Position numbers and translations under genes: made by a program. The notes beneath the pieces were generated by a model, which saw nothing but the letters and a program-made list of their open reading frames with translations, did no database searches and had not been told where the DNA came from. From Allopusillimonas soli (GTDB lineage: Bacteria; Pseudomonadota; Gammaproteobacteria; Burkholderiales; Burkholderiaceae_B), in assembly GCF_004153445.1 (NCBI RefSeq), contig NZ_SDQC01000003.1, forward strand, positions 310,001-374,000: 64,000 nucleotides of DNA, read 5' to 3'. Below, piece by piece: positions 33,198 through 42,108 of the stretch. The number at the start of each line of letters is the position of its first letter. The stretch's first letter is position 1.

Positions 33198-34382
33198 ATG
33201 TACGTTGCCGTGAAAGGTGGTGAGCATGCCATCGACAACGCCCACGCCCTGCTGGCGGCGAGTCGCCGCGGAGAGCCCTCCGTGCCGGCATTGTCGGTGG
33301 CGCAGATTCGCCAGCAGATGCCACTGGCGGTAGCGCGCGTCATGAGCGAGGGATCTCTTTTCGACAAAGAGCTGGCCGCGCTGGCAATCAAGCAGGCGGC
33401 CGGAGATCTTCCCGAGGCCATTTTCCTGTTGCGCGCCTATCGCACCACATTGCCGCGCTTTCTGGCCAGCATACCGCTGGACACTGCAACAATGCGCATC
33501 GGACGTCGAATCTCGGCCACTTTCAAGGACCTGCCAGGTGGCCAGATGCTGGGCCCCACCTTCGATTACACCCATAGACTTCTGGATTTCTCTCTGCTGG
33601 ACGAGTCCGGGGAGGCGCAGAACGGCGAACTGCCTGCCGCCGTTCCCGCGCGGCCGCTGACTTCCAGCAACGACACCGACACACTGGATACCGTTCCTCG
33701 CGTGGCAGACATGCTGGCTGCGGAAGGCCTGCTCGGCACCGAACAGCACTCCCACGCCACGGTACCCGACATCACCCGCGATCCGCTTGATTTCCCCGCC
33801 TCGCGGGCGCAGCGCCTGCAAGCGCTGGCGCGAGGCGACGAGGGATTTCTACTTGCCCTGGCCTATTCGACACAACGCGGCTACGGCCGCAATCATCCTT
33901 TTGCGGGCGAAATCCGCATCGGCACAGTGGAAGTGTGGGTCGAACCCGAGGAACTGGATTTCGCCGTACCTATCGGAGACATCGAAGTCACCGAATGCGA
34001 AATGATCAATCAGTTCGTGGGAAGCCATACTCAGTTGCCGCAATTCACGCGCGGATACGGGCTTGCGTTCGGTCACGCCGAACGCAAGGCCATGGCCATG
34101 TCCCTGGTGGACCGCGCATTGCGCGCACAGGAATACCAGGAGGAAGTCACTTCTCCGGCGCAGCAGGAGGAATTCGTGCTCATGCACTGCGACAACGTCG
34201 AGGCCGCCGGCTTCGTGGCCCATCTGAAGCTGCCGCACTATGTGGACTTTCAGTCCGAACTCGATCTGATCCGCAAACTTCGCCGCCAGCACCCGATGAA
34301 TGGCGAGAACCGGCGCGTGAAGGTGAAGACAGCCGAAAGCGGCGCCGAAGGCGACCATAGCTACCTGGAGAAAAGCGCATGA
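33198..34382 (+). CDS. phnI: C-P lyase core subunit PhnI
   Basis: A 394-residue subunit, within the range of the long PhnI form (E. coli 354). N-terminal MYVAVKGGEHAIDNAHALLA and later LALAYSTQRGYGRNHPFAGEI and TRGYGLAFGHAERKAMAMSLV in parts are family-specific; HCDNVEAAGFVAHLKLPHYVDF is near the end. PhnI acts as a nucleosidase that displaces adenine from ATP during phosphonate activation. It ends in an ATGA overlap with phnJ. Confidence 0.94.
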   Translation: MYVAVKGGEHAIDNAHALLAASRRGEPSVPALSVAQIRQQMPLAVARVMSEGSLFDKELAALAIKQAAGDLPEAIFLLRAYRTTLPRFLASIPLDTATMRIGRRISATFKDLPGGQMLGPTFDYTHRLLDFSLLDESGEAQNGELPAAVPARPLTSSNDTDTLDTVPRVADMLAAEGLLGTEQHSHATVPDITRDPLDFPASRAQRLQALARGDEGFLLALAYSTQRGYGRNHPFAGEIRIGTVEVWVEPEELDFAVPIGDIEVTECEMINQFVGSHTQLPQFTRGYGLAFGHAERKAMAMSLVDRALRAQEYQEEVTSPAQQEEFVLMHCDNVEAAGFVAHLKLPHYVDFQSELDLIRKLRRQHPMNGENRRVKVKTAESGAEGDHSYLEKSA

Positions 34383-35248
34383 CGGCACAATCATTCAATG
34401 CCGCCGACAGCGGCTACAACTTCGCCTACCTAGACGAACAAACCAAGCGCAGCCTGCGCAGGGGCCTGCTCAAGGCCATTGCCCTACCCGGGTACCAGGT
34501 CCCGTTCGCCGGCCGGGAAATGCCGCTGCCCTATGGATGGGGTACCGGCGGGATGCAAGTAACCGCAGCCGTGCTGGGGCGCGGCGACGTGCTGAAAGTC
34601 ATCGACCAAGGCGCAGACGACACCACCAATGCTGTGTCCATCCGCCGCTTTTTCGCTCGCACCGCTGGCATCGGCACGACGACGCGCACATGCGACGCCA
34701 GCATCATCCAGACCCGCCACCGCATACCGGAAACCCCGCTGCAGGCCGGCCAGATCATGGTCTTCCAGGTGCCTATCCCCGAACCTCTGCGCTTCATAGA
34801 GCCCTCTGACGCCGAAACACGCACCATGCATGCGCTCAATGATTATGGCGTCATGCATGTGAAGTTGTATGAAGACATCGCCACCCACGGACACATCGCC
34901 ACCGCCTATGCCTATCCCGTCATGGTGGACGGGCGCTATGTGATGGATCCCTCGCCCATTCCCAAGTTCGATAATCCCAAGCTAAACATGAACCCCGCCC
35001 TGATGCTGTTCGGCGCCGGCAGGGAAAAACGGCTGTACGCATTGCCCCCCTACACACGCGTGAAGAGCCTGGATTTCGAGGATCACCCTTTCGAATTACC
35101 TGTATGGGAACAGGCCTGCGCCCTATGTGGAAGCAGGCAGGCCTATCTGGATGAGCTGATCGTGGACGATCAGGGCACGCGGCGCTTTGTGTGCTCGGAT
35201 ACCGACTATTGCGTCCAGCGGCGCGAGCAGATGGAGGAGCCGGCATGA
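34379..35248 (+). CDS. phnJ: Carbon-phosphorus lyase catalytic subunit PhnJ
   Basis: A 289-residue radical-SAM enzyme that cuts the C-P bond of ribose-1-phosphonate-5-phosphate and releases the alkane. C247, C250, C272 and C278 have the exact spacing of E. coli C241/C244/C266/C272, and G38 corresponds to the radical glycine G32 (both shifted by six residues through the longer N-terminus). The segment SGYNFAYLDEQTKRS and the motif PYGWGTGGMQ are conserved. All catalytic positions are intact, so the pathway should be functional. Confidence 0.96.
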   Translation: MTAQSFNAADSGYNFAYLDEQTKRSLRRGLLKAIALPGYQVPFAGREMPLPYGWGTGGMQVTAAVLGRGDVLKVIDQGADDTTNAVSIRRFFARTAGIGTTTRTCDASIIQTRHRIPETPLQAGQIMVFQVPIPEPLRFIEPSDAETRTMHALNDYGVMHVKLYEDIATHGHIATAYAYPVMVDGRYVMDPSPIPKFDNPKLNMNPALMLFGAGREKRLYALPPYTRVKSLDFEDHPFELPVWEQACALCGSRQAYLDELIVDDQGTRRFVCSDTDYCVQRREQMEEPA

Positions 35249-36015
35249 GCGCCCTGCTTTCGGCGAGAAGCCTGACGCGTTTGCACGGCCCTGAAAAAGG
35301 CTGCCAGGATGTTTCTTTCGATCTTCATCCCGGTGAAGTGCTCGGCATAGTCGGAGAGTCCGGATCGGGCAAATCGACGCTGCTCAATGTGCTGGCGGGG
35401 CGCGCCCTACCGGATTGCGGCAGCGTGGCGTACCGCGATGCGGACGGCCAGATGATTTCCTTGTACGAGGCCAGCGAGGCAGGCCGGCGGACGCTGCTGC
35501 GCACACAATGGGGATATGTCGAACAGAATCCCCGCGACGGATTGCGCATGGGCGTGTCCGCGGGCGCAAATATAGGCGAACGCCTCATGGCCCAGGGTGT
35601 ACGCCATTACGGGCGGTTGCGCCAGGCAGGCAAAGACTGGCTCGCCCAGGTGGAGATTGATCCCGATCGTATCGACGACACGCCGCGCACCTTCTCCGGC
35701 GGCATGCAGCAGCGCCTGCAGATTGCGCGCAACCTGGTATCGAAACCGCAGCTGCTGTTCATGGACGAACCGACTGGCGGCCTTGATGTATCGGTACAGG
35801 CACACTTGCTGGATCTGCTGCGCGGTATCGTTCGCGATCTTCAACTGGCCGTCGTCATCGTGACGCATGATCTGGCTGTGGCGCGACTGCTCGCGGACAG
35901 ACTGATGGTCATGCGCCGCTCTCGCGTGGTGGAGGTGGGCCTGACCGACCAGATCCTGGACGATCCGCAGCATGCCTACAGCCAGCTGCTCGTGTCCTCC
36001 GTGTTGCAACCTTAA
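35245..36015 (+). CDS. phnK: C-P lyase accessory ATPase PhnK
   Basis: A 256-residue ABC-type ATPase that binds the C-P lyase core rather than a permease. It has Walker [17 protein letters not shown], the PhnK-like YVEQNPRDGLRMGVSAGANI, signature FSGGMQQRLQIARNLV and Walker B LLFMDEPTGGLD. ATG 35245 overlaps the phnJ stop; phnL follows after 8 bp. Confidence 0.94.
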   Translation: MSALLSARSLTRLHGPEKGCQDVSFDLHPGEVLGIVGESGSGKSTLLNVLAGRALPDCGSVAYRDADGQMISLYEASEAGRRTLLRTQWGYVEQNPRDGLRMGVSAGANIGERLMAQGVRHYGRLRQAGKDWLAQVEIDPDRIDDTPRTFSGGMQQRLQIARNLVSKPQLLFMDEPTGGLDVSVQAHLLDLLRGIVRDLQLAVVIVTHDLAVARLLADRLMVMRRSRVVEVGLTDQILDDPQHAYSQLLVSSVLQP

Positions 36016-36023
36016 GGACCCTC

Positions 36024-36725
36024 ATGAATTCCATCATGCAAGTGCGCGGCCTGAGCAAAACCTTCCGGCTGCATCAGCAACGGGGCATCGTGCTGGATGT
36101 ACTGCGCGCACTCGACTTCGACCTCATGCCTGGAGAATGCATGCTGCTGCAGGGCAGATCGGGTTCAGGCAAGTCCACCCTACTTCGAACCCTGTACGGC
36201 AATTACCTGCCCGCTGGCGGCAGCATCCGTGTGCGCCACCTTGGTGCCATGGTTGAAATGGTTGGCGCCGAACCGCGACAGATCATGGCGCTGCGACGTA
36301 GCACACTGGGCTATGTCAGCCAGTTTCTGAGAGTAATTCCCCGCGTCAGCTGCTTGAACGTGGTCATGGAGCCCGCCCTTGCGCGTGGCATGCCGCGCGA
36401 CCTGGCCGAGGAGCGCGCGGCGGCGCTCCTGGCCCGCCTTCACATACCGGAGCGGCTGTGGCAGCTCGCCCCATCCACCTTTTCTGGCGGCGAACAGCAG
36501 CGCATCAATATCGCCCGCAGTTTCATCGTGCATTGGCCTGCCATGCTGCTGGACGAGCCCACCGCGTCGCTGGACGCCAAGAATCGGGAAGTCGTCCTGG
36601 CATTGATCAACAGCGCCAAGGCGGCAGGTTCCGCGCTTATCGCCATTTCTCATGACGATGCCACACACAGGGCCGTGGCCGACCGCTGCCTGGACATCGC
36701 TCCCGAGGAGCCCGCCCATGCCTGA
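36024..36725 (+). CDS. phnL: C-P lyase accessory ATPase PhnL
   Basis: A 233-residue ABC-type ATPase. It carries Walker [17 protein letters not shown], the PhnL-type LGYVSQFLRVIPRVS, signature FSGGEQQRINIARSF and Walker B MLLDEPTASLD. It assists the activation step with PhnGHI and the core ATPase stack. It overlaps phnM by 8 bp. Confidence 0.94.
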   Translation: MNSIMQVRGLSKTFRLHQQRGIVLDVLRALDFDLMPGECMLLQGRSGSGKSTLLRTLYGNYLPAGGSIRVRHLGAMVEMVGAEPRQIMALRRSTLGYVSQFLRVIPRVSCLNVVMEPALARGMPRDLAEERAAALLARLHIPERLWQLAPSTFSGGEQQRINIARSFIVHWPAMLLDEPTASLDAKNREVVLALINSAKAAGSALIAISHDDATHRAVADRCLDIAPEEPAHA

Positions 36726-37860
36726 ACACATATTCACCAACGCATGGCTCGTAACGGCCACGGATGTGCTGCGGGGAACAATAGCCGTGCGCGACGGACT
36801 CATTCATGATGTCAGCGAAAGCGCATCCAGCCTGCCTCACGCGCAGGACATGAACGGCGACTACCTCATGCCGGGGTTTGTGGAACTGCATACAGACAAT
36901 CTGGAAAAATTCATGAACCCGCGTCCTGGGGTTGACTGGCCGTCCGAGTCAGCCATTCTTGCCCACGACGCCCAGGTCGTGGCAGCGGGGATAACGACTG
37001 TTTTCGACGCCTTGTCCATCGGCGACATCAACCCGGGCGGCAGCAGGCTTCGCCAGCTGCCCCTCATGCTCAAGGCCATCAGGCAGGCAGCCAGCGATGG
37101 CCATACGCGGGCCGAGCATCGTCTACATCTGCGCTGCGAACTCAGCCAGGAGAAGACGCTGGACGTGTTCCGGGATCTGGTGGGCTCCCCGCTCGTTCAA
37201 CTGGTTTCCGTCATGGATCACTCGCCCGGGCAGCGGCAGTTCGTGAAGATGGAGAAATACCGCGAGTACTACCAGGGCAAATACCATCTGTCCGATACAC
37301 AGATGGAAACCTTCATAGGGCAGCAACTGGAGAATTCGCGCCGTTACAGCGACATCTACCGCCGCGCCATCGTCGACGAATGCCGACGGCGCACGCTGTC
37401 TATTGCAAGCCACGACGATGCCACCGTGGCGCATGCACGCGAGTCAGCGGAATTCGGCATGAGCATCGCGGAATTCCCCACCACCATGGAGGCGGCGTCC
37501 GCCAGCCACGCGTTCGGCCTCAAAGTCCTCATGGGCGCCCCCAACATCGTGCGCGGCGGATCTCACTCCGGCAATGTGTCCGCCCGCATGCTCGCGGAAC
37601 AGGATGTACTCGATATTCTTTCCAGCGACTATTATCCGTCCAGCCTCTTGCAGGCAGTGGGTATGCTTGCCCATGGCGAGATCGGCTACGATCTTCCGCG
37701 CGCAGTCGCCTGCGTCAGCCTGGCACCCGCACGCGCCGCTGGCCTGGCAGACCGGGGCGAGATACGTCCCGGTCTGCGCGCCGATCTGATACGCGCCCGC
37801 CCGCATGAAGAACGTTTCGTGGTTGGCCAGGTGTGGCGCGGCGGCGAGCGGGTTTTCTGA
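36718..37860 (+). CDS. phnM: Alpha-D-ribose 1-methylphosphonate 5-triphosphate diphosphatase PhnM
   Basis: A 380-residue amidohydrolase-fold enzyme that removes pyrophosphate from the activated phosphonate. Metal-binding parts are GFVELHTDNLEK near residue 55, DHSPGQRQF and the SHDDATVAHA segment, and PNIVRGGSHSGNV and SDYYPSSLL are PhnM-specific. ATG 36718 lies in the phnL end; the stop shares one base with the phnN start (TGATG). Confidence 0.95.
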   Translation: MPEHIFTNAWLVTATDVLRGTIAVRDGLIHDVSESASSLPHAQDMNGDYLMPGFVELHTDNLEKFMNPRPGVDWPSESAILAHDAQVVAAGITTVFDALSIGDINPGGSRLRQLPLMLKAIRQAASDGHTRAEHRLHLRCELSQEKTLDVFRDLVGSPLVQLVSVMDHSPGQRQFVKMEKYREYYQGKYHLSDTQMETFIGQQLENSRRYSDIYRRAIVDECRRRTLSIASHDDATVAHARESAEFGMSIAEFPTTMEAASASHAFGLKVLMGAPNIVRGGSHSGNVSARMLAEQDVLDILSSDYYPSSLLQAVGMLAHGEIGYDLPRAVACVSLAPARAAGLADRGEIRPGLRADLIRARPHEERFVVGQVWRGGERVF

Positions 37861-38432
37861 TGCCTGGCCGCCTGATCTACATCATGGGCCCGTCGGGGGC
37901 TGGGAAAGATGCCGTGCTGCGCGGCGTCGCCCAGCGCATGGGCGCGCAGGCCTTCATCGCATCCAGGGTGATAACGCGGCCGCCATCCTCGACAGAGGAT
38001 GGCGCCATGCCGGTTTCCTCAACCGAGTTTGAGATCATGGAAGCGGCTGGCCTCTTCGCCCTTTCCTGGCGAGCCAATGAACTCGCCTATGGCATTCTGC
38101 GCCATATCGACATCATGCTGGCGCGTGGACGGGACGTGTTTGTGAACGGATCGCGCGCCTACCTGCCTCATGCCGCATTACGTTATCCCCGCCTCGTGCC
38201 TGTGCTGCTGACTGTAGAGCCCGCCCTGCTGCGCGACCGGCTGCTCAGCCGCGGGCGTGAAACCCGCGTGCAGATCGAGGCGCGCCTCGCACGCAACAAT
38301 CGTTTCGAGAAATTATCCGGCACAGCCGGGACCAGGCTATTGCATATCGACAACTCAGGCGCGCTGGAAAACGCAATCCACGCACTGCATGCAGGCCTCC
38401 TGGCCGCACAGGGCGAGGCGAAGTGCGGCTGA
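37860..38432 (+). CDS. phnN: Ribose 1,5-bisphosphate phosphokinase PhnN
   Basis: A 190-residue guanylate-kinase-like protein. P-loop IMGPSGAGKDAVLRG at residues 8-22, RVITRPPS and the NGSRAYLPHA region fit PhnN, which turns ribose-1,5-bisphosphate into PRPP. It is close to the E. coli length of 185. ATG 37860 was chosen because of the TGATG coupling with phnM and the family-like MPGRLIYIMGPSG start. Confidence 0.93.
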   Translation: MPGRLIYIMGPSGAGKDAVLRGVAQRMGAQAFIASRVITRPPSSTEDGAMPVSSTEFEIMEAAGLFALSWRANELAYGILRHIDIMLARGRDVFVNGSRAYLPHAALRYPRLVPVLLTVEPALLRDRLLSRGRETRVQIEARLARNNRFEKLSGTAGTRLLHIDNSGALENAIHALHAGLLAAQGEAKCG

Positions 38433-39214
38433 CCTTGCTCGGCACTGGGAATGCCGCACAGGTCCCTGTATACAACTGCGGCTGTCCCGCGTGCGCCCTT
38501 GCGCGCGTGAACAAGCACTTGCGGCGCGGGCCTTGCTGCGCCTTGCTGGAGTGCGGCGCCTCGCGCTGGCTGATCGATGCCGGCCTTACGGATCTTGCCG
38601 AACGATTCCCGCCCGGCGCGCTGGACGGCATTCTGCTTACGCACTATCACGCAGATCACGCACAAGGCCTGCTGCATCTGCGCTGGGGAACCGGCTTGCG
38701 CATACCTGTACTGGCACCCGCCGATCCGGAAGGCCTGGCTGATTTGCACAAGCACCCCGGTATTCTGGATTTTTCCACGACACTAGACGCACTGCAGCCG
38801 GTACAACTGGGCGATTTGCGCGTGACGCCGCTGCCCCTGCGCCATTCCAGGCCCACTTTCGGCTATCTGCTGGAGTACGGCGCACGGCGCATGGCCTACC
38901 TGACCGATACCGTCGGCCTGTCGCCGGATACCCAGGCGGCACTTCACGGCACGACCATCAATGTGCTTGTCCTCGATTGCACCCACCCGCCGGCGGAAGA
39001 ACAGCCGCGCAATCACAACGATCTGACCCGGGCCCTCGACATCGTGCGAACGCTGCGTCCCCGCAGGACTGTTCTTACCCATATAGGTCATGCCTTCGAT
39101 GCCTGGCTCATGCGCCATCATGCATCCGGCGCAGCCATACCCGCGCTGCCTCCCGGCGTCACCGTCGGCCTGGACGGCGATTCCATTGCGCTGCATCCCG
39201 ACACGGCCTGCTGA
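38423..39214 (+). CDS. phnP: Phosphoribosyl 1,2-cyclic phosphate phosphodiesterase PhnP
   Basis: A 263-residue metallo-beta-lactamase-fold enzyme. The ligand motif THYHADH lies near residue 75, and NCGCPAC at residues 17-23 forms the structural zinc-type site of PhnP. LTDTVGLSPDT and LTHIGHAFDAW supply later ligands. The start is GTG 38423, overlapping phnN by 10 nt. It opens the cyclic phosphate left by PhnJ. It is the last recognisable phn gene; phnF and phnO are not present in the operon. Confidence 0.94.
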   Translation: MRLTLLGTGNAAQVPVYNCGCPACALARVNKHLRRGPCCALLECGASRWLIDAGLTDLAERFPPGALDGILLTHYHADHAQGLLHLRWGTGLRIPVLAPADPEGLADLHKHPGILDFSTTLDALQPVQLGDLRVTPLPLRHSRPTFGYLLEYGARRMAYLTDTVGLSPDTQAALHGTTINVLVLDCTHPPAEEQPRNHNDLTRALDIVRTLRPRRTVLTHIGHAFDAWLMRHHASGAAIPALPPGVTVGLDGDSIALHPDTAC

Positions 39215-39281
39215 ACGCGCCACGGCGCACTTATGCTAGATTAGCCAGAGATACCGAAACGGAAACGCGGCGGGACTCAAT

Positions 39282-40502
39282 ATGGACGAGCACATTGCGG
39301 CCGCAGCCCGCGCGCTTGCCTGCGGCGACCCGTTGGGCGCACTGAATTATGTCGCCCTGCGCGGCGATACGCCTGCCTTGGCACTGCGGGGCATCGCGAT
39401 GGCCCAGCTCGGCGAATTCGCCACCTCGAGAAGATTGCTGCGCCGCGCCGCTCACGGCTTTGCGCGGCACGATCCGGTTGCGCACGCACGATGTATCGTC
39501 GCCGAGGCCGAAGTTGCGCTTGCCGCGCGCGACCTCGTATGGCCGGCGCAATCGCTTCCCGGCGCCCAGGCCACGCTGCTGGCATACAACGATCACAGAA
39601 ACGCGGCGCATGCCCGATTGCTTCAGGCCCGGCATCTGCTCATCACAAACCGGCTGAGCGAAGCCGAGGAAGTGCTGCGCAAGCCGCTTTCCCCTACGGT
39701 ACAGTCCGCTCTGCACGCCACGCGCGAACTACTCGTCGCCTGCATTGCAATGCGCAGACTGCGCACCCGGACAGCACATGACGCATTGCGCCGCGCGTCG
39801 GCCCTCGCCCGCGAGGCGGGCATACCGGCCCTGGAAGCGGAGGTCATGCACGCAATCGAGGCGCTGAACGCGCCCGCTGCGCGCGTGGTGGTCCGCGACG
39901 ACGAGCAGCTTATATCCCTGGCCGGCGTGGAAGCCTTGCATGCATCGGACCGGCTGATCATCGATGCCTGCCGTCACAGCGTATACGTGAACGGCAACCG
40001 CGTGCCGCTGGCAAGCCGGCCCATACTGTTCAAGCTCGCCTTCGCTTTGGGGCGGGCATGGCCCTGCGACACCACTCGGGCGCAGCTCATTGGCGAGATC
40101 TTCAGAATTCGCCATATCGACGAGTCGCACAAGGCAAGGCTGCGGGTGGAAATGGGCCGCCTTCGCAAGGCGCTTCGCGGCCTGGCGGACATAACCGCCA
40201 CCACCCGCGGTTTCATGCTCCAGCCTTCCGCTGGCCGCGCTGTCACCTTGCTGGCACGCCCCATCGAGGAAACGCATGCGCCATTGCTCGCCCTGCTTGC
40301 CGATGGAGACCTGTGGTCAAGCTCCGCCATGGCGCTTGCGCTGCACATGCCGCAACGAAATGTGCAGCGCGCACTCAGGCTGCTTGCGCAGGCGGGTAGG
40401 GTGCAATGGGTTGGCCAGGGGCGGGCCCGCCGCTGGATGATGCCATCCCTGCCCGGAATCACGACAATCTTGTTACTCCCCGCTCCGCTGCCGTTCAACT
40501 AG
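39282..40502 (+). CDS. Unrecognised regulator-like protein with two winged-helix segments
   Basis: A 406-residue soluble protein whose family I cannot name. Residues about 1-200 are alanine- and arginine-rich paired helices resembling a degenerate TPR-like array. Residues about 225-310 read like an OmpR/SARP-type winged helix (HSVYVNGNRVPLASRPILFK, then RLRVEMGRLRKALRGL). Residues about 340-395 look like a second winged helix (MALALHMPQRNVQRALRLLA, then GRVQWVGQGRARRWM). It starts 67 bp after phnP, so it may be read from the phn operon or control the beta-propeller gene that follows at 40541. Confidence 0.6.
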   Translation: MDEHIAAAARALACGDPLGALNYVALRGDTPALALRGIAMAQLGEFATSRRLLRRAAHGFARHDPVAHARCIVAEAEVALAARDLVWPAQSLPGAQATLLAYNDHRNAAHARLLQARHLLITNRLSEAEEVLRKPLSPTVQSALHATRELLVACIAMRRLRTRTAHDALRRASALAREAGIPALEAEVMHAIEALNAPAARVVVRDDEQLISLAGVEALHASDRLIIDACRHSVYVNGNRVPLASRPILFKLAFALGRAWPCDTTRAQLIGEIFRIRHIDESHKARLRVEMGRLRKALRGLADITATTRGFMLQPSAGRAVTLLARPIEETHAPLLALLADGDLWSSSAMALALHMPQRNVQRALRLLAQAGRVQWVGQGRARRWMMPSLPGITTILLLPAPLPFN

Positions 40503-40540
40503 CATGAAGGCGTGATAGTCAAATCTCAAAGGACGAAATC

Positions 40541-41194
40541 ATGACGAACGCAAACCTGGCAACGAAAGTCGCAAGCGCCGATATCGTGCGCGAGTACGGC
40601 CCCTTTCCCGGTGTCGATGCTGTGCATGGCGTCAGCCACGATGGCCGGCTGGCATGGATTGCCACCGGCGATGCCTTGAAGGGACTCGATCTGGACAGCG
40701 GACTTATCGTACGCTCTCTCGACATGACCGCCAACGCGGGCACGGCATTCGACGGACGGTTCCTGTTCCAGCTGGCTGATGGACGGATCCAAAAGATAGA
40801 CCCCGAGTCGGGCGCGGTGCTTGCCACCATCTCCGCCCCCGAGGGCGGCCATAACTCCGGACTTGCCTGGGCCGAGGGCAGTCTGTGGATCGCACAATAC
40901 GAGCAGAAACGCATTCACCGCATTGATCCCGACACTGGCGCGGTGCAGCGCACGCTGAATTGCTCGCGATATGTAACAGGCGTCACTTGGGCAAACGGCG
41001 CGTTATGGCACGGCACTTGGGAAGACGACAGCAGCGACCTGAGGCGGATCGATCCACGATCCGGCGCAGTGCTGGAGACAATCGCCATGCCATCGGGGAC
41101 AGGCGTATCGGGTCTTGAGTTCGACGGCGAAAAGCGCTTCATCTGCGGCGGCGGGAAAAGCGGCAAGATCAGGACCGTGCGCGCCGGCGCGTGA
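40541..41194 (+). CDS. Small beta-propeller protein, glutaminyl-cyclase/Vgb-like fold
   Basis: A 217-residue protein without signal peptide. It has about five repeats with the pattern D-P-x-S/T-G-A-V (KIDPESGAVLATI, RIDPDTGAVQRTL, RIDPRSGAVLETI) alternating with W-A-x-G-x-L-W segments (LAWAEGSLWIAQY, VTWANGALWHGTW). This is the look of glutamine cyclotransferase or virginiamycin-B-lyase-like propellers, though known catalytic residues cannot be assigned. AAGGACG lies before the ATG. It is 38 bp after the two-winged-helix gene and probably belongs with it. Confidence 0.65.
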   Translation: MTNANLATKVASADIVREYGPFPGVDAVHGVSHDGRLAWIATGDALKGLDLDSGLIVRSLDMTANAGTAFDGRFLFQLADGRIQKIDPESGAVLATISAPEGGHNSGLAWAEGSLWIAQYEQKRIHRIDPDTGAVQRTLNCSRYVTGVTWANGALWHGTWEDDSSDLRRIDPRSGAVLETIAMPSGTGVSGLEFDGEKRFICGGGKSGKIRTVRAGA

Positions 41195-41220
41195 AGGCTG
41201 CGCCGGCACTCACGAAAACC

Positions 41221-41976
41221 TCACAGGCCCTGGCCGCCCGACACTTCGATGCGTTGGGCGGTTACCCATCTGTTGCCGTCCGACAGCAGGCTCGCAATCA
41301 TCGGGCCGATGTCATCCGGCACGCCAACCCGGCCAAGCGCCGTCAAGCCCGCAAGCTGTTCATTCACCTTGGGATTGTCGCGCACCATGCCGCCGCCGAA
41401 ATCTGTTTCAATCGCACCCGGCGCCACCGTGTTCACCGCAATGCGGCGTGCGCCCAGCTCCTTGGCGAGGTATCGGGTAAGCACCTCGATGGCCCCTTTT
41501 GCTGAGGCATAGGCCGCGTAGCCTGGATAAGTCATTCTTGTCAGCCCCGATGACAGATTGACGATGCGCCCTCCGTCGGCGATAAGCGGCAGGAGCGCCT
41601 GCGTCAGGAAAAACACGCCCTTGACGTGCACATTGATCAGCCTGTCGAACTGCGCCTCCGAGGTTTCGGCGAACGGCGCGGTCTCGCCATGGCCCGCATT
41701 GTTCACAAGATGATCGAATGTTTCACGCGCCCAGGTGTCGCGCAGCGCCGCGCGCAGGCGATCCGCAAAAGGCGCAAAGGCGGATATATCTCCGCTATCG
41801 AGCTGGAAGGCCATTGCCTTGCGACCCATGGCTTCGATCTCGGCCACGACCGCTTCGGCATCCTCCTCTCTGCTCCGATAGGTGATAATGACATCGCTTC
41901 TCTGGCGAGCGGCATGGATTGCCGTGTTGCGGCCCAGACCGCGACTGGCGCCTGTAACAAGCGTAATGGTTGTCAT
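41221..41976 (-). CDS. Short-chain dehydrogenase/reductase (SDR)
   Basis: A 251-residue classical SDR. TGASRGLGRN at residues 8-17, NNAG near residue 90, catalytic serine in NLSSGLTRM and Tyr-Lys in YASAKGAIEV, ending IEVSGGQGL. GGAG precedes the ATG. It is divergent from an AraC-type regulator, the usual arrangement for an SDR controlled by that regulator. Substrate unknown. Confidence 0.86.
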   Translation of the reverse strand: MTTITLVTGASRGLGRNTAIHAARQRSDVIITYRSREEDAEAVVAEIEAMGRKAMAFQLDSGDISAFAPFADRLRAALRDTWARETFDHLVNNAGHGETAPFAETSEAQFDRLINVHVKGVFFLTQALLPLIADGGRIVNLSSGLTRMTYPGYAAYASAKGAIEVLTRYLAKELGARRIAVNTVAPGAIETDFGGGMVRDNPKVNEQLAGLTALGRVGVPDDIGPMIASLLSDGNRWVTAQRIEVSGGQGL

Positions 41977-42108
41977 GCGAGACTCCTATGTGGATACCGG
42001 CAAAGTATGAAGCCGGCAGGCGACGCGCTGTTGCCGAAAGCTCGGACTTCCTTGCCTGATCCTCCGGATACGCTGCGCACGGCCTCCTGTTGGAGTAGCC
42101 TTGTCAAC

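Noticed and set aside
39282-40502. PhnF replacement of GntR type
   Set aside because: No GntR winged helix or UTRA domain is seen; it is left as an unrecognised regulator-like protein.
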